In this document: positions 51,620-61,000 of the stretch, one piece after another | How positions within the stretch are numbered: position 1 is the first letter of the stretch | Layout of the letters: each line of letters opens with the position of its first letter | DNA from: Promethearchaeota archaeon | GTDB lineage: Archaea > Asgardarchaeota > Lokiarchaeia > Sigyniarchaeales > SOKP01 | Assembly: GCA_030603385.1 (NCBI GenBank) | Contig: JAUVXW010000026.1 | Location: 1 to 62,924 of the forward strand | Reading direction: 5' to 3' | DNA: 62,924 nt | The notes under the pieces: generated by a model | Told to the model about the DNA's origin: nothing | The model's database searches: none | Seen by the model: the letters and a program-made list of their open reading frames with translations, nothing else | Made by a program: the position numbers and the translations under genes

Positions 51620-54163
51620 TTATCTTTTTCCAATAATTTTTTTACATAAATTTATTCCCAAACCTGTTTTCTGATTTAGCGTATAGGGGTTTTCCTTTTT
51701 AACTTGAGATGCGGTATGGTTTCCGGCTTTGTAAAGGACCCTTGCTCGTACTCGCGCAACGTTATCTAAACGTAATACTAAGTCAAATAATTCCTCACGA
51801 ATCCCATAATGTATCCGTATCCGAAGCGTTTCTGACATTTCGGCAACCTTTTCTAACCTGTTACGAATATCAAACCCGCTTGAACTTAGGTTGTTTGCAA
51901 TTATCCCAATAAAGGTAATAATTCTCTCTAAACTATCTCGTACAGAAAAAAGATCACCTGTCATTATGTGATATCTTTCTAAGATATGTTCAATCGGCTC
52001 CTCATCTGTCCATTCAAGAATAGGCTCTAACATCTTATAGTCACGTACTCGAAATTCCGATTTTAACACTTCATAGGCTTCCTTAATTAAATCCCGAAAA
52101 GAGGTTATATTTGTATTCTCTAATTTATATCGAATGAGTACACCTGAAGAAGGATATAGATAGAGCCTAATTATTAGTTTTCCAAACTGGGAGCATTGTA
52201 TTGAGCCGTTATTATTCTTTAATATTAACCCTTTTTCAAACAAGTAATTTAGGATATATTGGTTCTTAATACTTTTTGGAATAATATCTTCAACATATTT
52301 TTGGATATTTACATCAGGAAATTTGATTAAATACAAAAGGAACATGGTAATATGGTCGCAAAATTCAAAGGCAAACTCGTTCTCAACTGCAAAATTATCG
52401 GATATACCATTTTGAAATCCGCAAGAACATTTAATTCCAGTATCAATATCGAATTGACATGAATAGACTCCAAAAGTAGTCTTAACATAGCCCGAAAGGT
52501 TTGAGTTACTACATTTTGTTATTTTAATCTGAGGTTTTTTACTTCTAAGTGTTTGTACTTTTTTCGGATCGGCATGAAGCTTAAGAATATTGACAGGAGA
52601 TATCTCTTTAATCATTAATAACTGCTCAATTGGGATTTGTTGGTCTTTCATCTTATGAGTAATTGTATACCAAAAGTACGTTTTTTCAAAGAAATTCTTG
52701 AGTTTATCCATTGTAATTTCTTGCTCTTCAAATACCCGAAGTAGTACTTGTTCTTTTAAAATATTAATTTTGTTTAATCCAGAAGTGAGATCATTGTATT
52801 TAGCCATGAGTGGACTATTCATCTGGAGTGATTTAAAGTAGTGATCCTCAACCCACATCTTCTCTTCTATGTTCTTTACTAACATAATCCCATAGCCGAC
52901 TGAGTCCAATCCCGGTCTACCCGCCCTCCCTAAGATTTGAAAAACTTCGTTTGATGAGAATGGCTTGAAATAGGAAAATCCATCGCCATTCTCATAGTAT
53001 CCTGAAAAGTTTTTTATATTAAATCCGGATGTGGTATACTTTTTAAAGTCTCGTAAAATAACAACACGGGCAGGTGTGTTGATTCCTGCTGAAAGTGTAG
53101 TCGTACAACATATAACTCTAATAAGCTTACTACGGAAATTATCCTCTATTAATTTTCTTTCGCGTGAAAGGAGGCCAGCATGATGAAACGCGACTCCATG
53201 GGAAAATATCTTACTCAATTCAAGGTTTCCTCCCTTAATCGATGCGATACGCTTAGAGAGCGCTTTTAACACTTTTAACTCAGATTCTTCTAAAAATTTC
53301 TTTACTATTTCCTTAAGATTTTGAGCAGACTGTTGTGCCGTCTTACGCTTATTTAGAAAGATAAGCACTTGTCCTTTATCGTTAAGGGTAGTCTTTACGA
53401 TATGTTTGATAGTAGAGTCTTTATTTTGTGTGGTGTGAATTTTATAATGAAGTGGTACAGGTCTTTCCTCAGATATCACCAAGGTAGTATGGTTCCCAAG
53501 TGATGTGAGCCATGCATTAAAGAACTCTGGATTCGCAATTGTGGCACTTAACCCAATTATTTGAGGGTGGTGAAAGAATTCATTCAATCGTACAATGAGA
53601 GATTCCAAACGAGGTCCTCTGTCTGATTCTCCGATGATATGGACCTCATCAATAATGATTGTAGAAAACTCAGAAATCCACTCCTTATCATAGAAGTTCC
53701 TTATGATCGAATCCATTTTTTCATAGGTAGTAACGATAATGTCAGCTTTTTCAAGTTTAGAATCGTCTATGTTATAATCTCCAATAGATATTTCTACTTT
53801 TACACCATATTTTCCATAGGCTTTTTTGAAGTGGAAGAATTTCTCAGTAGCTAATGCTTTAAAGGGCACTAAATATACAGATTTGCCGAACTTCTGAAAC
53901 ACATTATTTACCGCGCATAATTCACCAATGAGAGTTTTCCCACTACCAGAGGGGGCACATACTAAAAACGATTTGCGAAAAAATAGTCCTTTCCGTATGG
54001 CTTCTTTTTGAATTTCGCGTAGTTCAAATATCTTGTTTTCAAATAATACCCGAAGAATGCGCTTATCTGGAATATATTTATAAATTTCAGTTTCTTCTAA
54101 AGTCTCCTCTTTTGTACCTTTCCCAGTAAAATCGATTAAACTCATATCTATGGGTATAGACAT
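51620..54163 (-). CDS. Ski2/Hel308-type helicase with SWIM-like zinc motif
   Basis: The 847-aa superfamily 2 helicase has the Q-motif region (LREIQKEAIRKG), Walker A APSGSGKT, the IIIDEVHIIGES box, LSATIAN, GVAFHHAGL, TLSAGINTPARVVI and QILGRAGRPG. An inserted CxC...CxH motif (C579, C581, C602, H604) matches the SWIM zinc-finger pattern. The C-terminus has RVRARVLYKAGNHTASQVKK, a Hel308-like HhH/ratchet end. It unwinds DNA or RNA 3'-5'. The promoter at 54172-54188 is so near that transcription would begin around 54150, so M7 (54145) may be the real start. Confidence 0.85.
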   Translation of the reverse strand: MSIPIDMSLIDFTGKGTKEETLEETEIYKYIPDKRILRVLFENKIFELREIQKEAIRKGLFFRKSFLVCAPSGSGKTLIGELCAVNNVFQKFGKSVYLVPFKALATEKFFHFKKAYGKYGVKVEISIGDYNIDDSKLEKADIIVTTYEKMDSIIRNFYDKEWISEFSTIIIDEVHIIGESDRGPRLESLIVRLNEFFHHPQIIGLSATIANPEFFNAWLTSLGNHTTLVISEERPVPLHYKIHTTQNKDSTIKHIVKTTLNDKGQVLIFLNKRKTAQQSAQNLKEIVKKFLEESELKVLKALSKRIASIKGGNLELSKIFSHGVAFHHAGLLSRERKLIEDNFRSKLIRVICCTTTLSAGINTPARVVILRDFKKYTTSGFNIKNFSGYYENGDGFSYFKPFSSNEVFQILGRAGRPGLDSVGYGIMLVKNIEEKMWVEDHYFKSLQMNSPLMAKYNDLTSGLNKINILKEQVLLRVFEEQEITMDKLKNFFEKTYFWYTITHKMKDQQIPIEQLLMIKEISPVNILKLHADPKKVQTLRSKKPQIKITKCSNSNLSGYVKTTFGVYSCQFDIDTGIKCSCGFQNGISDNFAVENEFAFEFCDHITMFLLYLIKFPDVNIQKYVEDIIPKSIKNQYILNYLFEKGLILKNNNGSIQCSQFGKLIIRLYLYPSSGVLIRYKLENTNITSFRDLIKEAYEVLKSEFRVRDYKMLEPILEWTDEEPIEHILERYHIMTGDLFSVRDSLERIITFIGIIANNLSSSGFDIRNRLEKVAEMSETLRIRIHYGIREELFDLVLRLDNVARVRARVLYKAGNHTASQVKKENPYTLNQKTGLGINLCKKIIGKR

Positions 54164-54171
54164 TTTAAAAT

Positions 54172-54188
54172 AATATAAAGGAAAAAGT
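54172..54188 (-). promoter_or_regulatory. Promoter of the Ski2-type helicase
   Basis: Minus strand ACTTTTTCCTTTATATT. The TATA is only about 13 nt from ATG 54163 but about 31 nt from the in-frame ATG at 54145. Confidence 0.45.
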
Positions 54189-54236
54189 CAAATAAAATTC
54201 TTTATTTTGAGTTGTATTTGAAATTAAGGTAAAAAG

Positions 54237-54350
54237 GTGCCCCGTGCCAACCGACGCAAAATCGCGTCTAAAAATCAAAAGGGTAAGATTATAGAGTGTA
54301 ATGAATTACACTACCAAAAGACAAAAATCCAGGGTGTAAGCATGGGGCAT
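54237..54350. ncRNA. Candidate structured RNA, three-stem multiloop
   Basis: TGCCCCGTGC (54238-54247) pairs with GCATGGGGCA (54340-54349): ten base pairs with one G-U. The closed 92 nt contain two perfect hairpins: GACGC/GCGTC (54253-54257, 54264-54268) and AGTGTAA/TTACACT around TGAA (54295-54301, 54306-54312). It is much more GC-rich than the flanks. On the + strand, a TTCTTTATTTT element near 54198 would start RNA at about 54230. The strand is not certain. It matches no RNA family I know. Confidence 0.5.
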
Positions 54351-54434
54351 AGTTTAATTTTACTTTGTTAAATTAAGACAAAAAATTCCTGTCTTCTAGT
54401 TATGAATAAGACATTAAACAATTTAAATTTCACA

Positions 54435-54449
54435 TTTTTTCTTTATAAA
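54435..54449 (+). promoter_or_regulatory. Promoter of the five-gene membrane operon
   Basis: TTTTTTCTTTATAAA, TATA centred about 32 nt before ATG 54478. This predicts a very short leader. Confidence 0.45.
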
Positions 54450-54477
54450 CGATCATTTTTAATAATATTTGATAGTT

Positions 54478-56496
54478 ATGACGGTTCTAGAAAATGAGAT
54501 CAGTAGGAAGAAAAACACATTAGGATCATATTATGAAGAAGCAAAAAAAGCTATAGCAGCACAAAATATCGAGCAGGCAATTGATTTAACCGAAAGAGGA
54601 CGCATACAAGCCGAACTGGAAAATGATTATGAATGGGTTCAGAGATTTAACTCGTTTAATTCGGCAATTAAAAAAAACCCATTACTAAGTACTACTATAG
54701 TGAAAGAGGATATAACAAAAATAAAAGGTGTTGGACCCTCTGTAGCACAAAAATTGCGAGAGCATGGATTTGATACGATTGAAACGCTTGTAAGATCGAC
54801 TATACCTCAATTATCAAGTATAAAAGGAATTGGACCAGTAACAGCCCATAAAATAGTAGAAGGAGCTATATCGCTCACATCCCATAAAAAATTAAACGAT
54901 TTTCCTCAACCAGATGATAAATCAGAAGAAACTCCTGTTCATGAAGAAATTGAAGAATACAATCAAGAAGATTATAATAAAATTATAAAAGAAATGAGAC
55001 CACAAAAATGGTTTTCTGATAAATATAAACGACTTAAAACCGGAGTCTGGTACAATCCACAGAAACAAAATTCCGTCCAAAAATCTAAAATGGCATCTAA
55101 GGAATCTGGAAATTTCCCCCAAATTAATAAGAAAACTAGCCAACATATTACCCCTACTATACATGAAGAATTTGTTGATTTTGAGGATGTAGAAGATGTT
55201 GAAGATAAAGAAGAGTTTACCAAAATACCAGATGTTGCGCTAAGTTCTCCTAAGTTAACATTCATAGAAGAGATACCATTAGTAGTCAAACAAAAAGATA
55301 TTCAGCCATTACAGAAACTAAAAACTATTCAAGATGAGAAAATAGATCATTCTGAAAGACAAACAATTGAAAATCAGGTTGTGCAAATCTTCCAAAAATA
55401 TGACTATAATATTATTAAACAAACTCCACTTTTGAAAGATATTTTTACCCATGCCGATGTGGTTGCGGTAAAAAAAGCTGATTTTAACGATGTATTAGAT
55501 TTCGTTATAATTATTCCATTAAAGCTAAATAGCCTTAAAGGAGAATTACAAGTCTCAAGTGAAACGATTAAGTATGTTCCTAACCATCAACAATTTAAAG
55601 AAAATGGTTCAGCGTTTAAAATGCTACTTGATTCATATTTTGATACTATACAAGAAAGCCATAAGACCATTCATCATGATCTCATAAATAAAGGTAATTT
55701 CTATTCTTACATAAAACGCCATTTTGGGATAAATATCACAATTAAAAAAACGTTGACACGTAAGAACTTATTTTTTACAGAAGGTAATATGCAATTAAAA
55801 GTGCTTATAGAACCAGTATTATTGTGTCAAAATGATGTCGGATTTTTAGAAAAAGACATTCCGTTTGCATATCTCAGCGATATAAACCTTCATATCATCA
55901 AAGAGAATAATCTTTCTGATTTTGTACATTTCATAGAGCAGAAATATATCTTATTAGAAACACATCGTAAACAAAATCATTCATTAATATCCTATAATGA
56001 ATCATACGACCAATTTCTAAAACGTTCTACAATTCTTTCCATCCCATTTATAGGATTTGGCGTTGTACTTCTCTTTCTGATATTATTTCAATCATTTGAA
56101 ACAATGAAATTTCTTATTAATATTGGATATGCACTTCTTGGAGTTTTCTTTATATCAATACCATTCTTCTATATGAAAGTGTTGAAACCGAGATTAGAGA
56201 TCCAAGCTGAATTCTTCAATCCTTATTGCCAAAAAGAATCTCAACTAGATGAGACGAGTTTAGTATTAATTAATGAAAAGTTTTCTCCTGAGATGATGTC
56301 GCAATTTGGGTATGAATGCTTAGGAAAACATCATCAGTCTAAAGTAATTATGCAAATTGAACAGGATCAGATTAAAGAAAGTATTGATCAAAATAGATTA
56401 TTGACTAAGGTTAAAAATGGCGGATTTTTTGAAAAAGAGATTCCAGAGAAAAATAAAGATTTCATAAACAGATATGGATCATTTTTAGAGGATTAA
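54478..56496 (+). CDS. HhH-containing membrane protein (operon gene 1)
   Basis: The 672-aa protein starts with a helical, TPR-like segment (about 8-60). A helix-hairpin-helix pair follows (about 72-130: ITKIKGVGPSVAQKLREHGF, LSSIKGIGPVTAHKIVEGA), usually a DNA-binding unit. Then come a charged low-complexity linker, an alpha/beta domain (about 290-500) and two adjacent transmembrane helices (about 515-570), ending in a soluble tail. No whole-protein family recognised. It is the first of five tightly packed genes. ATG 54478 is preferred to TTG 54469 because of the promoter spacing. Confidence 0.65.
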   Translation: MTVLENEISRKKNTLGSYYEEAKKAIAAQNIEQAIDLTERGRIQAELENDYEWVQRFNSFNSAIKKNPLLSTTIVKEDITKIKGVGPSVAQKLREHGFDTIETLVRSTIPQLSSIKGIGPVTAHKIVEGAISLTSHKKLNDFPQPDDKSEETPVHEEIEEYNQEDYNKIIKEMRPQKWFSDKYKRLKTGVWYNPQKQNSVQKSKMASKESGNFPQINKKTSQHITPTIHEEFVDFEDVEDVEDKEEFTKIPDVALSSPKLTFIEEIPLVVKQKDIQPLQKLKTIQDEKIDHSERQTIENQVVQIFQKYDYNIIKQTPLLKDIFTHADVVAVKKADFNDVLDFVIIIPLKLNSLKGELQVSSETIKYVPNHQQFKENGSAFKMLLDSYFDTIQESHKTIHHDLINKGNFYSYIKRHFGINITIKKTLTRKNLFFTEGNMQLKVLIEPVLLCQNDVGFLEKDIPFAYLSDINLHIIKENNLSDFVHFIEQKYILLETHRKQNHSLISYNESYDQFLKRSTILSIPFIGFGVVLLFLILFQSFETMKFLINIGYALLGVFFISIPFFYMKVLKPRLEIQAEFFNPYCQKESQLDETSLVLINEKFSPEMMSQFGYECLGKHHQSKVIMQIEQDQIKESIDQNRLLTKVKNGGFFEKEIPEKNKDFINRYGSFLED

Positions 56497-56500
56497 TCAC

Positions 56501-57175
56501 ATGAAAACATTATCTTATCCTAGACTTGCACTATTAGCAGGTGTTACTCTGCTTTTTGTCTCACTCTTCTTAGAATGGTATTCATTTCAAGTAGTTGATA
56601 CAAATAATGAACTAATCGTATCATGGAGTTATAACCTATTTTTTGAATGGACAACGGATTTTCCAACGGGAGCAACCGTAAATGAGGATTATAGGCCTTT
56701 AAATCTTAACGTGCCGTTTTATATTAATATCTTATTTATAGTAATACTTATATTAGCTGTAGGGGTAGGTACCATTCAAGATATTAAAGTATCTAATAAT
56801 TCTAGTAATACAAGATATTATTCCTATATTTTTGCTTTTTTACTTGTGCTTACGTTCTTCTATGTTGTATTATTCCCGATCATCTATTTATATCCTAATG
56901 AGCTCTATTATCCCGTTTTAACTAACGTAGATATTGATTTGAATACTATCACATATTATTCTATTGGTATTGGATATATATTACAATTATTTGGATTTGT
57001 CCTTATTTTTCCCTACTCTCTTTATTATCTATTAACTATTACTGCTCTTGAGAGAAGTCGTCAAATACCTGAGATCCAAATTGAGAAAATAATCCAAGAT
57101 ATTCAAGAACCGATTGATTTAGATGAATTTATCGCAGAAGAGGAATTGAAAATTAAAAAGGGGGATTATTCATGA
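56501..57175 (+). CDS. Four-helix membrane protein (operon gene 2)
   Basis: The 224-aa protein has four hydrophobic segments (about 8-26, 70-90, 105-130, 150-180). A loop between the first two (ATVNEDYRPLNLNVPF) probably faces outward. The C-terminal tail is acidic and cytoplasmic (QIEKIIQDIQEPIDLDEFIAEEEL). No family recognised. It lies 4 nt after gene 1 and overlaps gene 3 by 4 nt (ATGA), so it is co-translated with both. Confidence 0.6.
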   Translation: MKTLSYPRLALLAGVTLLFVSLFLEWYSFQVVDTNNELIVSWSYNLFFEWTTDFPTGATVNEDYRPLNLNVPFYINILFIVILILAVGVGTIQDIKVSNNSSNTRYYSYIFAFLLVLTFFYVVLFPIIYLYPNELYYPVLTNVDIDLNTITYYSIGIGYILQLFGFVLIFPYSLYYLLTITALERSRQIPEIQIEKIIQDIQEPIDLDEFIAEEELKIKKGDYS

Positions 57176-58038
57176 CTGTGAATTATCAAGTCTTCGATTT
57201 GAAGTTAAAACGGTTGATACAAGCCTGTAAGGAGACTGGTAATTACAAAAAGCTAGCAGTAGTTGGATTCATCTCAACCAGTAATCTTGTAGACGAGATT
57301 GCACTAAAATTAGGAATGAGACCTCGTTATAAAGAAAAAAGTGAAGAACTTTTATTTGAATATATGACTGCGGTAAACGATATATTTGAAAAAAACCTGC
57401 AAATTCAAATTTTTAATAATGAAACTATCACTACAATCAAAGAAATAGAATTACTCTTCTTACGGAACCGCGGAGATATTCCCTACAAGCATATAAAAAA
57501 CCTAATCTTTGTTTATTATGAGCTTAGAAAAATTGAAGTTCCAAATCTCTATAAAGGAATGACAGGAGAGGATTACTTTGAGTCTTCTAACTTATATATG
57601 CTTAATGTGATTCCTCGCGGGATGAGACAGAAACGAGACACAAACTCTAGTAAGTTTAAACCAATGCTATTACACAAAATTAAGGAGCAAGAAAGAGTAC
57701 TTCAAAATAATTTAAATAAAAAACTCGACCAAACGAATATAGAAAGGGCTATTTTCTTAAAAAACATCAAAAATAGTCTAAAAGAGAGCAATAAGAACAG
57801 GATAACCTTTCAAGGAAGCTTAAAGGATAATATGGATTATGGTAAATCTCAAAATATTCTTATAAAATATTTCCTTATTGGGATTGCGTTTATATCTCTA
57901 TGTTTAGGGGGTTTAATTGCCGTTGAGATGTTTTTATATCCGAATACTATGCCTGTGTTGAGTAACCTTCTTCTCATTTTCTTCGGAATCGTCATAATTA
58001 TGATTTTTTCATATAAGAGTTTGAATAAAAAGAGGTAA
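57172..58038 (+). CDS. C-terminally anchored helical protein (operon gene 3)
   Basis: The 288-aa protein has an N-terminal helical domain of about 130 residues (LKRLIQACKETGNYKKLAVV, ISTSNLVDEIALKLGM). A basic linker of about 90 residues and two closing transmembrane helices (about 225-250, 257-280) follow. The helical domain is HEPN-like in feel, but I see no R-x4-6-H site, so no nuclease claim is made. The start codon overlaps the stop of gene 2 (ATGA); gene 4 starts 9 nt after its stop, behind GAGGTAAC. Confidence 0.6.
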   Translation: MTVNYQVFDLKLKRLIQACKETGNYKKLAVVGFISTSNLVDEIALKLGMRPRYKEKSEELLFEYMTAVNDIFEKNLQIQIFNNETITTIKEIELLFLRNRGDIPYKHIKNLIFVYYELRKIEVPNLYKGMTGEDYFESSNLYMLNVIPRGMRQKRDTNSSKFKPMLLHKIKEQERVLQNNLNKKLDQTNIERAIFLKNIKNSLKESNKNRITFQGSLKDNMDYGKSQNILIKYFLIGIAFISLCLGGLIAVEMFLYPNTMPVLSNLLLIFFGIVIIMIFSYKSLNKKR

Positions 58039-58047
58039 CTATGAAAA

Positions 58048-61000
58048 ATGGCAAGTTTTAGTAAAAAATATTCTTCAGAAGAAGGGAAAAAAATGCGAAT
58101 TGTAATAGATGAGAAAAGCTCAAAAAAAGAGATCCCGCGAATCTGGAAAATTAACCCTTCATTTAAACATATAAATAGTGCCTTCACCATAGCAAGAAGT
58201 ATATTTTTTGTAGTAATTGTGGTATTTTTTATGGTTTCTACGTATCTTATCACTTTTGACCTGTCTATGGCTATAGGAGCAGGTGTTTTAATTATTACTA
58301 TGTTTATATTTGTCTTTCGAGATCATATTTATTTTCTTAATAGTTTATCTTCTCTTTCCTTCAAGAAAGCGAAAAAAATTTACCCCTTTCAAGATATACT
58401 ATTTCTTTTAGACGGAGAAACATCATCAACAGTTTATATTTCTAATAAAAGAGACTTAGTGCATACTGGTCTTGCCATCTTTAGAATAAAGGTGATTCCC
58501 GAAAATATTCATGCCTCCGTAAACTTGTTTATAAAAAGTCTTAGTGAATATAAGAATATGGTAAGCTTCACCTACCAAATAATTCAAACTCCGCTTCTTA
58601 AAAAGGGTCAAAATGAATTGGGAGGTTCGGTCCAGACTAATATTTACTTCTGTGTGTATTGCTCTGTAAAAGGAATTTTGAGTCGCAATAAATTTAGAGT
58701 ATTAAAGGATAAGATGTATAGTTTAGAAAACATATTACAAAGCAATTTTGTAGGAAATTTTCATCACTTTCAGATCTTACATCTTTCTGGGCGCAATCTG
58801 ATTAACGCGTTAAGAACCTATTTTTTTAAGTTTCCTTCAAAAATAAGAAATGAAGAAATAGAGGTGGTAAGGAAATTCAGAATAAAACCGGATTTTCTTA
58901 TAAAAGCTCTTTTTTGCTCTATTTTATTTATTAGTTCAAGTATTCTATTATCTTCTTTGGGATTATCACTTATTTATATCCTTTTATTTAATATTGCTCT
59001 ATTAGGTGTTTTAGTCTATTTCTGGTGGCAAGAGTTGTTATTTGTTATATTTAATCAATCATTAATTAAAAGTAGTTACTTTATCACAATAAATCCTTTT
59101 AGCGATACTGCTTTTTTCTGTTATCGAGGGATACCTGATTCCATCTTTGCCTACGTTGATAATAAGCTATTGGTTGGAATGAAAATGTTTAATTTGGCAT
59201 TGATACGACCTCCATCATATTTTAGAACTGATAAGTTTATCCAAGGAATTATGAATCAAAAAGTCTCGTTTGGATATACCTGCATAAATTCTCCTCTATC
59301 TTTTGAAGTATTCTATAAAAAATATCTTGATTACTTAAATCTTAACACACATAGGAGTCTATTGCTTTCTGATTGGAGAGTGCAGACTAAATTAGACGGG
59401 ATTAATTGGTTAGCAATGCGTTCTGGGATGTGGCAAACTTTTCTTACGCTTTCTGCCTGTGAATTCAAGTATATTGAGACACTTTCAAGTGAAGTAATTG
59501 AAAATCTTGAAGAACAATTACACTTAAAAGCCCTGAAATTATATAATGCGTTCAATACACATTTCTTTAATTGTGACTTGGTACAGCTCAGAAGGCGAGT
59601 TCTTCTTTCAGGTATCATATCAACTTTAGTAAAAAACAAAGATTTTACAATTAATGGAACACATCTTAATTATCTTATAATTCAAGGAAAGTTTCTCGTT
59701 TCTCTTACTGAAATAGTTGACGAGCTAAAAAAGGGAATTACAACACGAGTCGCCTCTGAGTTTAACACTCCATTAAAACTTAAAAATAGTATTGTTATTG
59801 GGGATACAATTAATACTGAGGTGCTCGAAAAAGAGATTCCTTTTGGTTTTACTAAAGAACAGCTCTCTAATATCCTCATTGTAAATGGCACATATTCCAG
59901 TAGAGAACTCCTTGCGATGAAGATCGTGTCACAGTTAGTCGAAAAAAACAAACCTTCATTGATTTTTGACTTTAGAGGGGTATGGTCTAAATTACTCAAA
60001 CACTTTGAAGACACCCCCTTTGAAAATGATTTTCTTTACTTTAAGCTCGGTACCGCCTTTAGTTTAGATCCCCTTAAGTCCAATATTCCTTATGATAAAG
60101 ACAATGTAGAGTTTATGGACTATATCTTTGATGCATACGCATTAGCGTTTCAAAAGCAAAAAAATACCATAGATATAATGAGAAATGCCATCCAGCAGAA
60201 CCCAAATTTAGACATGGAATCTCTTAATGTCCATTTAGTCAATCAAAATAAGTGGGAAAATCCTGTAAGTGATACATTACTTGCATTATTTCGCGACCTC
60301 AATCCCCAAGACTTAGCGTATCTCCATATTTCAACTTTAAAAACTGGTGAAAATATCATAACATTTCAGGATTTTATTAACACCAATAAAACGGTTATTA
60401 TCGATCTTTCCATTATAACGGATTTACCCAAATTAGTGTTTGTGGCATTCCTGATTATTTCAAAAATTATTCATTTTCTCAAGCGAAACTCAGAGTATGT
60501 AGAAAGGTATATATTTATCCCTCATATAGATATGTTCTTTAGAAGTTTTAATATTGAACGAAACAATGACTATGGAAAAATTTACAAATTCTTAGATCCA
60601 CTTATCGAAAAGGGGTTTGGTCTACTCTTTGGGGCAAACCAGATGTATTATCTCCACCCTAACTTGGTTAAATACTTTAATAATATCGTCACCTTTAGAG
60701 CAACTGATAAACGCGATATTGGCGCTTTAATCAATAGGATGAACCTTCAAGAAATGCATGGCACAGGTATATACTCACGGAGCAGAAAGGAGACGTATCA
60801 AATCCAGTATTTAGAAAGCATGAAAAGTCAGGAAGCGATAGTGAAACGGTCAGACATCTATCAAGCCTTTCCTGTATGTTTTGATTGGAATGATATAAAA
60901 GATCGTACTCTCATGGATAATGAGGAGATTATCGCATATATGGATAGACAGGGATATAATTTACGAGATACAGAAAGAATAATATTAGACCAAATAAAGA

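Noticed and set aside
57172..58038. HEPN RNase in operon gene 3
   Set aside because: The helical domain lacks the R-x4-6-H catalytic motif.
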